From assembly GCA_016873595.1 (NCBI GenBank), contig VGWZ01000003.1:1-27933 (forward strand): 27,933 bases of DNA, written 5' to 3'. Both the position numbers and the translations under genes were made by a program. The stretch is from Nitrospira sp. Its GTDB lineage: Bacteria > Nitrospirota > Thermodesulfovibrionia > Thermodesulfovibrionales > SM23-35. The notes under the pieces are model-generated. The model was not told where the DNA came from. It made no database searches and saw only the letters and a program-made list of their open reading frames with translations. Each line of letters begins with the position of its first letter. Within the stretch, counting starts at the first letter, position 1. Positions 14,111-21,403 of this stretch are shown here, in pieces.

Positions 14111-14338
14111 TTGAAAGAACAAGAGATTGTCGAGCTGTTAAAAAGAGAAAATGAGGAGTTCAGGAGGCTTACTGAAGAGCACAAAGATCTTGAGAATCTC
14201 CTTGAGGAGTTTGACAACAAACGATATCTTACCTCGGAGGAAGAGATTGAAAGGAAAAGGATACAAAAGCAGAAACTCCTTAAGAAAGACAGAATGGCAG
14301 AACTTGTAAGAAATTATAAAAAGAGTCACTCAAACTGA
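14111..14338 (+). CDS. DUF465 (YdcH-like) small coiled-coil protein
   Basis: 75 residues, almost wholly helical and charged. EFRRLTEEHKDLENLLEEFD is followed by YLTSEEEIERKRIQKQKLLK, the hairpin pattern of DUF465 proteins. The TTG start at 14111 has GGAGGGAG seven bases before it. No Cys, signal or membrane segment is present. The family is widespread in proteobacteria and Nitrospirota with no established biochemical role. The paired helices suggest a self-associating or partner-binding coiled coil. It sits between the heme block and ilvD with about 60-80 bases on each side, so operon membership is uncertain. Confidence 0.85.
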   Translation: MKEQEIVELLKRENEEFRRLTEEHKDLENLLEEFDNKRYLTSEEEIERKRIQKQKLLKKDRMAELVRNYKKSHSN

Positions 14339-14418
14339 GAAGAAAATAATAAAAAGTTAAAAGTTAAATACCAGCTAATAACTGACAACTAACTGCTTTT
14401 GAGAAAAAGGGGGTCATA

Positions 14419-16071
14419 GTGAGAAGCAAGATCATTAAGGAAGGACTGGAGAGGGTTCCCCATAGGGCACTCCTTTATGCTACTGGTGTCCCGAAGACAG
14501 AGATGAGTAAACCGTTTATTGGTGTAGCAACGAGCTTTACCGATATAATCCCTGGCCATATAGGGATGCGGGATCTTGAGAGATTTATAGAAAAGGGCGT
14601 ACATACCGGCGGTGGTTACCCGTTCTTTTTCGGGATTCCCGGTATATGTGACGGGATTGCAATGGGACATAAAGGCATGCATTATTCACTTCCATCAAGG
14701 GAACTCATTGCTGATATTGTTGAGGCAATTACAGAGGCGCATCAGTTTGACGGGCTTGTGCTTCTCACAAACTGTGATAAGATTACACCTGGCATGCTCA
14801 TGGCTGCTGCAAGGATTAATATTCCTTCAATAGTTGTTACCGCAGGGCCAATGCTCTCTGGCCGTCTTAAAGGGAAAAGGCTTTCGCTTGTCAATGATAC
14901 CTTTGAGGCAATCGGTAAATATAAGAAGGGTTTGATAAATGATGAAGAACTTGAGGCCCTTGAGGAATGTGCCTGTCCAGGTGCTGGTTCGTGTCAGGGG
15001 ATGTATACTGCAAATACAATGGCATGTGTGACAGAGGCCCTCGGGATGAGCCTTCCAAAATGTGCCACTTCGCTTGCGGTATCTGCGAACAAGAAGAGAA
15101 TTGCCTTTGAAAGCGGTAGACGTATTGTTGAGTTAATAAAGAAAAATATTACTCCAAGAAAGATAATGACAAGGAAGGCATTTGAGAATGCAATAATGGT
15201 TGATCTTGCGCTTGGAGGTTCAACAAATACAGTACTTCATATCCCTGCAATAGCTCATGATGCAGGTGTTGATTTGCAACTCGATACCTTTGATCATTTA
15301 AGCAGAACAACACCACATATTTGTGATATGCTCCCGGCAGGCAAGAACTACCTCGAAGACCTTGATTATGCAGGAGGAATACCAGGAGTTCTTAATAGGC
15401 TCAGGGAAAAGGTACATGATACTATCACTGTGAGCGTCAAGAGCATCTATTCAATAGCAGATACAGCAGTGATTACAGATGAAGATGTGATAAGACCATT
15501 AAACAAAGCCCATCATAAAGAGGGGGGAATTGCCATACTCCGTGGAAACCTCGCACCTGATGGCGCTGTAGTGAAACAGTCTGCAGTGAGTAAGAATATG
15601 ATGAGTTTTGAAGGTGTGGCAAAAGTTTTCAATTCAGAAGAAGATGGCATGAAGGCAATTCTTAACGGAAAGATAAAGGCAGGGGATGTTGTAGTGATCA
15701 GGTATGAGGGTCCAAAAGGAGGACCTGGAATGAGGGAGATGCTTTCTCCAACAGCAACCATTGCAGGGATGGGATTAAGCGAATCAGTTGCCCTTATTAC
15801 AGATGGCAGGTTTTCAGGAGGCACAAGGGGACCGTGTATAGGTCATATATCTCCTGAAGCAATGGAAGGCGGGACTATCGCGATAATCAAGGATGGTGAT
15901 AGAATAAAGATAGATATACCGAAGAGGAAAATCGATCTGATGCTTTCGGATAAGGAGATTAAAGAGAGACTGAGCAAATGGAAGCCTCCAGAGCCAAAGA
16001 TAAAGAAAGGATACCTTTCAAGATATGCAAGGATGGTGAGTTCTGCAGGAAGTGGGGCGGTAATGAAGTAA
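14419..16071 (+). CDS. ilvD: Dihydroxy-acid dehydratase
   Basis: 550 residues, the usual size. The enzyme dehydrates 2,3-dihydroxy-isovalerate and -methylvalerate to the 2-oxoacids of valine and isoleucine, using an oxygen-sensitive Fe-S cluster. Cluster and Mg-binding blocks are clear: TNCDKITPGM near residue 115, CACPGAGSCQGMYTANTM near 188, and DLALGGSTNTVLH. The C-terminal swivel domain has RYEGPKGGPGMREML and DGRFSGGTRGPCIGH. It starts with GTG at 14419, five bases after AGGGGG. It is followed by ilvB and ilvN on the same strand. ilvC, the enzyme between them in the pathway, is not in the window. Confidence 0.97.
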   Translation: MRSKIIKEGLERVPHRALLYATGVPKTEMSKPFIGVATSFTDIIPGHIGMRDLERFIEKGVHTGGGYPFFFGIPGICDGIAMGHKGMHYSLPSRELIADIVEAITEAHQFDGLVLLTNCDKITPGMLMAAARINIPSIVVTAGPMLSGRLKGKRLSLVNDTFEAIGKYKKGLINDEELEALEECACPGAGSCQGMYTANTMACVTEALGMSLPKCATSLAVSANKKRIAFESGRRIVELIKKNITPRKIMTRKAFENAIMVDLALGGSTNTVLHIPAIAHDAGVDLQLDTFDHLSRTTPHICDMLPAGKNYLEDLDYAGGIPGVLNRLREKVHDTITVSVKSIYSIADTAVITDEDVIRPLNKAHHKEGGIAILRGNLAPDGAVVKQSAVSKNMMSFEGVAKVFNSEEDGMKAILNGKIKAGDVVVIRYEGPKGGPGMREMLSPTATIAGMGLSESVALITDGRFSGGTRGPCIGHISPEAMEGGTIAIIKDGDRIKIDIPKRKIDLMLSDKEIKERLSKWKPPEPKIKKGYLSRYARMVSSAGSGAVMK

Positions 16072-16083
16072 TTTCCCTTTTTA

Positions 16084-16092
16084 TGGTAAAAT
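16084..16092 (+). promoter_or_regulatory. Possible extended -10 upstream of ilvB
   Basis: TGG-TAAAAT lies 32 bases before the ilvB start in the ilvD-ilvB gap and fits the extended -10 pattern of this window. No good -35 is seen, and read-through from ilvD is also likely. Confidence 0.35.
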
Positions 16093-16123
16093 TAATAGTC
16101 ATTTAGAGGAGAAAGAAAGTATC

Positions 16124-17854
16124 GTGAAGATGTCAGGCGCTGAGATATTAATTGAGTCTCTTAAAAAAGAGGGCGTAAAGCATATATTCGGTTATCCAGG
16201 TGGTGTTGTGCTTAATATATTTGACAGCCTTTATGACAATAAAGAAGTACAGTTAATTCTCACAAGACATGAACAGGGGGCTGTTCATGCAGCAGATGGC
16301 TACGCAAGAGCATCGGGCAAGGTTGGTGTTGCTCTTGTGACATCAGGACCAGGTGCAACAAACACCATAACAGGGATAGCCACAGCCTCAATGGATTCTA
16401 TTCCCCTTATTGTATTCTCCGGACAAGTGCCAACTATGCTTATTGGGAATGATGCTTTTCAGGAGGCTGACATAGTCGGTATTTCAAGACCATGTACAAA
16501 ATATAATTATCTTATAAAGGATGTAAAAGACCTGTCGAGGATTGTAAAAGAGGCATTTTATTTAGCACGTGAAGGCCGTCCCGGCCCTGTACTTATAGAC
16601 CTTCCAAAGGATGTGACAGTATCAAAAGCAGAGTTTACTTGGCCAGAGATAGACATACGGAGCTATAAACCAACGTATGAAGGCAATAAATGGATGATAA
16701 CTCAGGCTGCACATCTGATTGCAAAATCCAAGAAAGCAGTTATCGTTGCTGGTGGAGGTGTCATACTTTCCGGGGGTTCAAAGGATCTCAGAGAATTAGC
16801 AGAGTATGCAGAAGTACCTGTCACAATGACCTTGATGGGACTTGGTTCTTTCCCTGGCACACATGCACTCTCACTTGGTATGCTTGGCATGCATGGGACC
16901 TATTATGCAAATAAGGCAGTTCAAGGTGCTGACCTGCTGATTGCAATAGGTATGCGATTTGATGACAGGGTGACTGGTAAGATTGATGCTTTTGCACCTG
17001 AGGCAAAGATAATCCATATAGATATTGATCCGACATCTATCAGAAAGAATGTGCGCGTGGATGTCCCAATAGTAGGTGATGTAAAAAGAGTTCTTACTGT
17101 CTTGAACAAGGTTCTGAAAGAAGAGGTGAAGGAGCAATGGGGCGAAGTTCGAAAGGCATGGCTGAGACAGATAAATGAATGGAGACAGGAAAGACCAATG
17201 ACATATACTTATAGAGATGAGGTGATAAAGCCACAATTTGTTGTGGAAAAAATTTATGAACTTACCAAGGGTGATGCAATAATTTCCACTGAAGTAGGCC
17301 AGAACCAGATGTGGACAGCGCAGTTCTATAAATTCGATAAACCTCGAACCCTTCTGACATCAGGTGGTCTCGGTACTATGGGGTATGGTTTCCCCGCAGC
17401 GATCGGTGCACAGTTTGCACATCCTAATAAGCTTGTGATTGATATAGCAGGAGATGGGAGTATACAGATGAATATCCAGGAACTCGCAACCGCTGTGATC
17501 AATAACCTGCCTGTAAAGGTCGCTATACTTAATAATCACTATCTCGGCATGGTCAGGCAGTGGCAGGAGCTTTTCTTTAATGAACGATACTCGTATAGCC
17601 ATCTCGACGTTGTCCCTGATTTTGTGAAGGTAGCAGAAGCCTACGGTGCCGTTGGCTTCAGGGCAACAAAACCGAGTGAGGTCGAGCCTGTTCTCAAGGA
17701 GGCATTTAAGATAAAGAAAACTGTGTTTATGGATTTCATCATCGACTGGAAGGAAAAAGTCTATCCGATGGTTCCCGCAGGTGCAGCGATAGACCAGATG
17801 ATGTTTGAGGAACAGAAAGAAAAACCTGAAAAGAAGCTAAAGGCTGTGAAATAA
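16124..17854 (+). CDS. ilvB: Acetolactate synthase, large (catalytic) subunit
   Basis: 576 residues in three domains. The N-terminal TPP-pyrimidine domain has FGYPGGVVLNIFD and the catalytic Glu in TRHEQGAVHAADGYAR. A central FAD-binding-type domain follows. The C-terminal TPP-diphosphate motif GDGSIQMNIQEL runs to ILNN, the GDG-x-NN pattern. It condenses two pyruvates to acetolactate, or pyruvate plus 2-oxobutyrate to acetohydroxybutyrate, the first common step to branched-chain amino acids. GTG 16124 fits the upstream GAGGAG better than ATG 16130. The regulatory subunit gene begins two bases after its stop, so the two subunits should be made together. Confidence 0.97.
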   Translation: MKMSGAEILIESLKKEGVKHIFGYPGGVVLNIFDSLYDNKEVQLILTRHEQGAVHAADGYARASGKVGVALVTSGPGATNTITGIATASMDSIPLIVFSGQVPTMLIGNDAFQEADIVGISRPCTKYNYLIKDVKDLSRIVKEAFYLAREGRPGPVLIDLPKDVTVSKAEFTWPEIDIRSYKPTYEGNKWMITQAAHLIAKSKKAVIVAGGGVILSGGSKDLRELAEYAEVPVTMTLMGLGSFPGTHALSLGMLGMHGTYYANKAVQGADLLIAIGMRFDDRVTGKIDAFAPEAKIIHIDIDPTSIRKNVRVDVPIVGDVKRVLTVLNKVLKEEVKEQWGEVRKAWLRQINEWRQERPMTYTYRDEVIKPQFVVEKIYELTKGDAIISTEVGQNQMWTAQFYKFDKPRTLLTSGGLGTMGYGFPAAIGAQFAHPNKLVIDIAGDGSIQMNIQELATAVINNLPVKVAILNNHYLGMVRQWQELFFNERYSYSHLDVVPDFVKVAEAYGAVGFRATKPSEVEPVLKEAFKIKKTVFMDFIIDWKEKVYPMVPAGAAIDQMMFEEQKEKPEKKLKAVK

Positions 17855-17855
17855 A

Positions 17856-18341
17856 ATGAGACACACGATTTCACTACTTGTCGAGAATAAATTCGGGGTT
17901 CTCTCGAGGATTGCAGGTCTCTTCAGCGGTCGGGGGTATAACATTGAGAGCCTCTCTGTGGGAGAGACGATAGACCCTCAGATATCAGTTATGACCATAG
18001 TGACAAGTGGTGATGACCAGATAATAGAGCAGATAACAAAGCAGCTCAACAAACTCATAGATGTCATTAAGGTAGTGGATATGACAGAGCTCGATCATGT
18101 CGAGCGTGAAATGGTGCTTATAAAAGTTGCACCGCGACAGGAAGATAAGGCAGAAGTTCTCAGACTTACAGAGATATTCAGGGGTAGGGTTGTAGATTCA
18201 GGCCAGAAGACTTACACTATAGAAGTGACAGGAGACGAAAAGAAAATAGAAGCCATTGTCGAACTCCTTAAGCCCATGGGCATAAAGGAGTTTGTCAGGA
18301 CAGGCAAAATAGCGATCGCCCGAGAGGGAATAAAGAAATAG
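17856..18341 (+). CDS. ilvN: Acetolactate synthase, small (regulatory) subunit
   Basis: 161 residues, as usual for bacterial IlvN/IlvH. An N-terminal ACT domain reads RHTISLLVENKFGVLSRIAG and then GRGYNIESLSVGET. A second half (LIKVAPRQEDKAEV and later MGIKEFVRTGKIAI) completes the regulatory protein. It binds valine at ACT dimer interfaces and stabilises and feedback-inhibits the catalytic subunit. The ACT glycines and Asn of the valine pocket are present, so feedback control is expected. It has no strong Shine-Dalgarno and begins two bases after ilvB, which suggests translational coupling. A convergent microprotein gene follows almost directly. Confidence 0.96.
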   Translation: MRHTISLLVENKFGVLSRIAGLFSGRGYNIESLSVGETIDPQISVMTIVTSGDDQIIEQITKQLNKLIDVIKVVDMTELDHVEREMVLIKVAPRQEDKAEVLRLTEIFRGRVVDSGQKTYTIEVTGDEKKIEAIVELLKPMGIKEFVRTGKIAIAREGIKK

Positions 18342-18344
18342 CCC

Positions 18345-18419
18345 TTACTTTTTTTTCTTTTTCGCAGCTGTTTTCTTAGCAGTCTTTTTGGGCTCCTTAT
18401 GTCCCGGTTTGCAGGCCAT
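18345..18419 (-). CDS. Lysine-rich microprotein, 24 aa
   Basis: Minus-strand ATG at 18419 with AGGAGGTG seven bases upstream encodes MACKPGHKEPKKTAKKTAAK followed by four more Lys. The excellent Shine-Dalgarno and the composition, like the tail of histone H1 with TAKK and TAAKK units, are the reasons to call it. It has an N-terminal Cys and His that the related plus-strand microprotein at 20207 lacks. Such a chain is likely unstructured, very basic and nucleic-acid-binding. It ends three bases beyond the ilvN stop, on the opposite strand. Function unknown. It is far below normal gene-calling length. Confidence 0.6.
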   Translation of the reverse strand: MACKPGHKEPKKTAKKTAAKKKKK

Positions 18420-18606
18420 AGATTTCACCTCCTTTTGTTCGCATTTCTGAAATTAAAGTTATCACGTAGATGAAGGTTTGTCAAATAAAATTTAATGATA
18501 TTTTTACATTTCTGAACGGGTACATATATAAAATTGTAACTGGGAAGATTGTCATTTTGGGTATACAATCAAGGAATTGTCAAGATAGAGATCCTGAGAG
18601 GAAAAA

Positions 18607-19461
18607 ATGTTGCGCAGGCTTGGTGTCCATACCTCTATTCTAGGAGGATTACATCGGAGTGTAGGGAGGGCTCATGCCCTTGGATGCAATACGTTACAGA
18701 TATTTTCTCATAACCCCAGGGAATGGGCTGTAAAATCTATTTCTCAAGAAGAAGCAGCACTATTTGAATCAAAGAAAACACATTTTGATGTCTCACCTGT
18801 GTATATCCACACATCGTACTTAATAAATATAGCATCAGGAGATGATAATCTCAAAAAGAAATCTATTGACCTGCTCGTAATAGAAATGGACAGGGCTGAT
18901 GCCCTCGGTGCTGATTATGTAATACTTCATCCGGGAAGTGCATCAGGAGGTAACGAGAGTATTGCAAGGAAGAGGGCGATTCGTGCATTAAATGAAGTTG
19001 CGACAATGGGTCAGTGGCATGCGGGACTCATTATCGAAAATACCGCTGGCGAGAAAGGTGACATCTCGATAACCATAGAAAACCTTTCAGATATTATAAA
19101 CAGCGTGAAAACACCATTAATAAAAGGTGTATGCATTGATACCTGTCATGCATTTGCTGCAGGCTATGACATCAGAGATGATAAGGGCATACAAAAATTT
19201 TCGGATAATATAGAAAAATATATCGGTATCAACAAATTGAAACTTATTCATCTTAATGACTCAAAGGGAGAGATTGGATCAGGCGTTGACAGGCATGAAC
19301 ATATTGGTTTCGGAATGATAGGTTCAAAAGGTTTGTTTCAGTTTATTCACTATCCAACGTTCAGGGATATCCCTTTAATTCTTGAGACACCGAAAAAGAA
19401 AGAATCAGATGATTCCCATAATCTCAGAAGGGTCAGAAAGATGATAAGGTTATATGGATAG
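18607..19461 (+). CDS. nfo: Endonuclease IV (AP endonuclease)
   Basis: 284 residues, the normal TIM-barrel length. It opens GVHTSILGGLHRSVGRA, has FSHNPREW (substrate loop), and then shows the trinuclear zinc ligands of the family. These lie in YIHTSYLINIAS, VILHPGSASGG, IIENTAGEKG, CIDTCHAFAAGYDI and HLNDSKGEIGSGVDRHEHIG. ILETP supplies the last Glu. The cytosolic enzyme cuts the backbone 5' to abasic sites in base-excision repair and trims blocked 3' ends. All zinc ligand motifs look intact. The ATG is preceded by GAGAGGAA. It stands alone, with non-coding sequence on both sides. Confidence 0.97.
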   Translation: MLRRLGVHTSILGGLHRSVGRAHALGCNTLQIFSHNPREWAVKSISQEEAALFESKKTHFDVSPVYIHTSYLINIASGDDNLKKKSIDLLVIEMDRADALGADYVILHPGSASGGNESIARKRAIRALNEVATMGQWHAGLIIENTAGEKGDISITIENLSDIINSVKTPLIKGVCIDTCHAFAAGYDIRDDKGIQKFSDNIEKYIGINKLKLIHLNDSKGEIGSGVDRHEHIGFGMIGSKGLFQFIHYPTFRDIPLILETPKKKESDDSHNLRRVRKMIRLYG

Positions 19462-19563
19462 CAAAGTGACAGTTCACAATTTCAGAACAGTTGTTCAAAA
19501 AACAGCATTAAACAACAATTGTTCACTAAAATGCATTTCCTGTTCTTAAATGTGATTTTTTTG

Positions 19564-19592
19564 TTGACAAATAGAATCTATTGTGGTATAAA
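19564..19592 (+). promoter_or_regulatory. Strong promoter with internal palindromic operator
   Basis: TTGACA (19564-19569), a 17-base spacer, and TATAAA (19587-19592) preceded by TGG. The spacer contains a perfect odd palindrome, AATAGA-A-TCTATT (19570-19582), placed where a bound repressor would block polymerase. The ATG lies eight bases after the -10, so the transcript is probably leaderless. Confidence 0.8.
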
Positions 19593-19599
19593 CTAAGTA

Positions 19600-20145
19600 A
19601 TGTTAAAGAGTTTATTCTCATCATCGATAAGGGCAGATGTACTCTCGCTTCTTCTGAACAGCCCGGACGAACAATTCTATATCAGAGAGGCAGCAACAAT
19701 TCTCAGAAAAAATCCTTCTGGTGTGAAAAGAGAACTTGATAACCTCGAGAAGATGGGTATCGTGAATAGTGAGAAGATTGTGAATCTCAAGTATTTTCAG
19801 GCAAACAAAGAATCCCCGCTCTTTGCTGAACTAAAAAATCTTATCACAAAGTCTCTCGGATTACCGGGTGCACTCAAGGCAGTGTTGAGGGCTTCTGGTG
19901 CGAAGGCTGCTGTTCTTTATGGTCCGTATGCAGAAGGTGAGGATGTAAGCACTGTCGATCTTTATGTTATCGGCGCAATGTCATCACTTACCAAGGAGCT
20001 TAAGGATATAGAAAGAAGGTTTGATATAAAGATCAACTGCACTCTCATTGATGAAGACGAATATAAACTTAAGAAGAAAAAGAGGGATGCAAACCTCAAA
20101 AGACTTTTATCAGGTAAAAGAATTACATTGATAGGGAGGCTTTGA
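19600..20145 (+). CDS. Winged-helix regulator fused to degenerate nucleotidyltransferase domain
   Basis: 181 residues. Residues 1-80 form an ArsR/MarR-like winged helix: LFSSSIRADVLSLLLNS, FYIREAATILRKNPSGVKRE as helix-turn-helix, and NLKYFQANKESPLF as wing. Residues ~95-175 resemble a minimal nucleotidyltransferase. Where active enzymes have GSxARGE and SDIDL, this one has YGPYAEGEDVSTVDLYVIG, so the GS serine and first catalytic Asp are replaced. Catalysis is unlikely; ligand sensing or toxin binding is possible. Known wHTH-MNT fusions are poorly characterised regulators. It has a perfect -35, an extended -10, no Shine-Dalgarno and a start codon almost at the transcription start. The palindrome between the promoter boxes suggests autoregulation. 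Confidence 0.8.
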   Translation: MLKSLFSSSIRADVLSLLLNSPDEQFYIREAATILRKNPSGVKRELDNLEKMGIVNSEKIVNLKYFQANKESPLFAELKNLITKSLGLPGALKAVLRASGAKAAVLYGPYAEGEDVSTVDLYVIGAMSSLTKELKDIERRFDIKINCTLIDEDEYKLKKKKRDANLKRLLSGKRITLIGRL

Positions 20146-20156
20146 ACTCAGAGTCG

Positions 20157-20184
20157 CCCGCGGTTACCTTTAGAGGTAAGCGGG
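20157..20184 (+). promoter_or_regulatory. Leader hairpin before lysine-rich microgene
   Basis: CCCGC and TTACCT pair with AGGTAA and GCGGG around a TTAG loop, with a GG bulge. No T-run follows, so it is not a terminator. It lies between the regulator and the microprotein gene at 20207 and may stabilise or expose that short mRNA. Confidence 0.5.
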
Positions 20185-20206
20185 ATAGAAAGGGGGTGAA
20201 TAGTTA

Positions 20207-20266
20207 ATGGCAACAAAGAAAAAAGCAGCGAAGAAGCCGGCAAAGAAGACCGCAAAGAAGAAATAA
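20207..20266 (+). CDS. Lysine-rich microprotein, 19 aa
   Basis: An ATG with AGGGGGTG eight bases upstream encodes MATKKKAAKKPAKKTAKKK, ten Lys in 19 residues, made of AAKKPAKK/TAKK units like the C-terminal tail of histone H1 or Hc1-type proteins. It is followed within 30 bases by a strong intrinsic terminator and preceded by a stable leader hairpin. It thus forms a complete tiny transcription unit or the tail of the upstream regulator operon. It resembles the minus-strand 24-mer at 18345 in composition. Likely a nucleic-acid-binding, unstructured peptide; role unknown. Confidence 0.6.
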   Translation: MATKKKAAKKPAKKTAKKK

Positions 20267-20294
20267 GGTTCCTTTACATGTGCGAACACTATTT

Positions 20295-20329
20295 GTGGCT
20301 GGAGAAGAAATTCTCCAGCCACTTCTTTT
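20295..20329 (+). terminator. Strong intrinsic terminator
   Basis: A 12-bp perfect stem GTGGCTGGAGAA / TTCTCCAGCCAC closed by a GAAA tetraloop and followed by TTCTTTTT. It ends the unit containing the 19-aa microprotein and separates it from convergent lpxC. Confidence 0.92.
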
Positions 20330-20409
20330 TGCGGTCTTCCATAATAGTGAAACTTAATTCCGGGTAAAAATTCAAGTAAAATTTATAACCTATTGAAATT
20401 AATAGATTA

Positions 20410-21288
20410 TTAAGTATATATCACGGCTGGTTGCTGTTCTATTTCTGATAGAACTTCCCAGCAATCCCGATAGGCAGAGAGCTTTTTCAGAAACCTCAGG
20501 TTTGCTGAATGACCTGATTTACTCGCAAAGATATGTCCGATAATAGGAAATCCGAGCAGAGAGAAGTCACCGATTAAATCAAGCATTTTATGACGTACAA
20601 ACTCATCTTTGAATCTCAGACCGGATGGATTGAGTATACCATCACTGCCGAGTATTATCGCATTATCAAGAGAACCACCTTTGGCAAATCCGTTTGCCCT
20701 AAGGTACTCGACATCCTTGAGAAACCCGAAAGTCCTTGCTGGAGCTATTTCCTTGGCAAAGACTTCTTCTGAGAGTTCTAAGCTTAACTGCTGTTCTCCG
20801 AGCAGGTGGTGATTAAAATGAATTCTGTAGGTGAGTCGCCTCCCCTCATAAGGGAAAACTGCAATTTCAGCGTGACCATCTGTAAAGGCTATAGGACGTG
20901 TTATCTTGATATATGGTCTTTTCTTGCCCTGTTTTGCAATTCCTCCCTTGAGAATTATGCTTATGAACTCCATTGAGCTTCCGTCAAGGATAGGTATTTC
21001 AGGTCCGGTGACTTCTATAATGACATTATCTATTCCCAGGCCAGACAGGGCTGCAAGCATGTGTTCAACGGTCCTGATCTTTACCCCATTATACCCGAGA
21101 GTAGTTGAAAAGGCGGTATCTATAACAGATCCCATGGATGCCTTTATTACCATTTCCTTGTCTGTCCTTACAAATAATGTACCTGTGTCCCTTGGTGCTG
21201 GTTTAAGGCAAACCTTTGAGTACTTTCCAGTGTGAAGTCCTATGCCTTCAAAGCACACTTCCTGTTTTAAGGTACGTTGGAGTCGCAT
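20410..21288 (-). CDS. lpxC: UDP-3-O-acyl-N-acetylglucosamine deacetylase
   Basis: 292 residues, close to the family norm. It is the zinc enzyme for the committed step of lipid A synthesis, marking a Gram-negative outer membrane. Domain I has VCFEGIGLHTGK and TVEHMLAALSGLGIDN with the first zinc His (H76). Domain II has ARTFGF and KGGSLDNAI. RHKMLDLIGDFSLLG supplies the second His and the Asp, and HIFASKSGH the later active-site His. Key residues all appear present. No Shine-Dalgarno is visible before the ATG at 21288. The gene follows tldD on the same strand with 115 bases between, so it may be read from the tldD promoter. Confidence 0.96.
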   Translation of the reverse strand: MRLQRTLKQEVCFEGIGLHTGKYSKVCLKPAPRDTGTLFVRTDKEMVIKASMGSVIDTAFSTTLGYNGVKIRTVEHMLAALSGLGIDNVIIEVTGPEIPILDGSSMEFISIILKGGIAKQGKKRPYIKITRPIAFTDGHAEIAVFPYEGRRLTYRIHFNHHLLGEQQLSLELSEEVFAKEIAPARTFGFLKDVEYLRANGFAKGGSLDNAIILGSDGILNPSGLRFKDEFVRHKMLDLIGDFSLLGFPIIGHIFASKSGHSANLRFLKKLSAYRDCWEVLSEIEQQPAVIYT

Positions 21289-21403
21289 GATTATTTAAAG
21301 CATAAGCAAACATGATGCCAGCGATAACATGTTGAAAAATAACGATGTCAGGCTGAGAATGTGTGGATTCTTATCTATTGGTTGTGTTTAATTTGACACA
21401 GTA

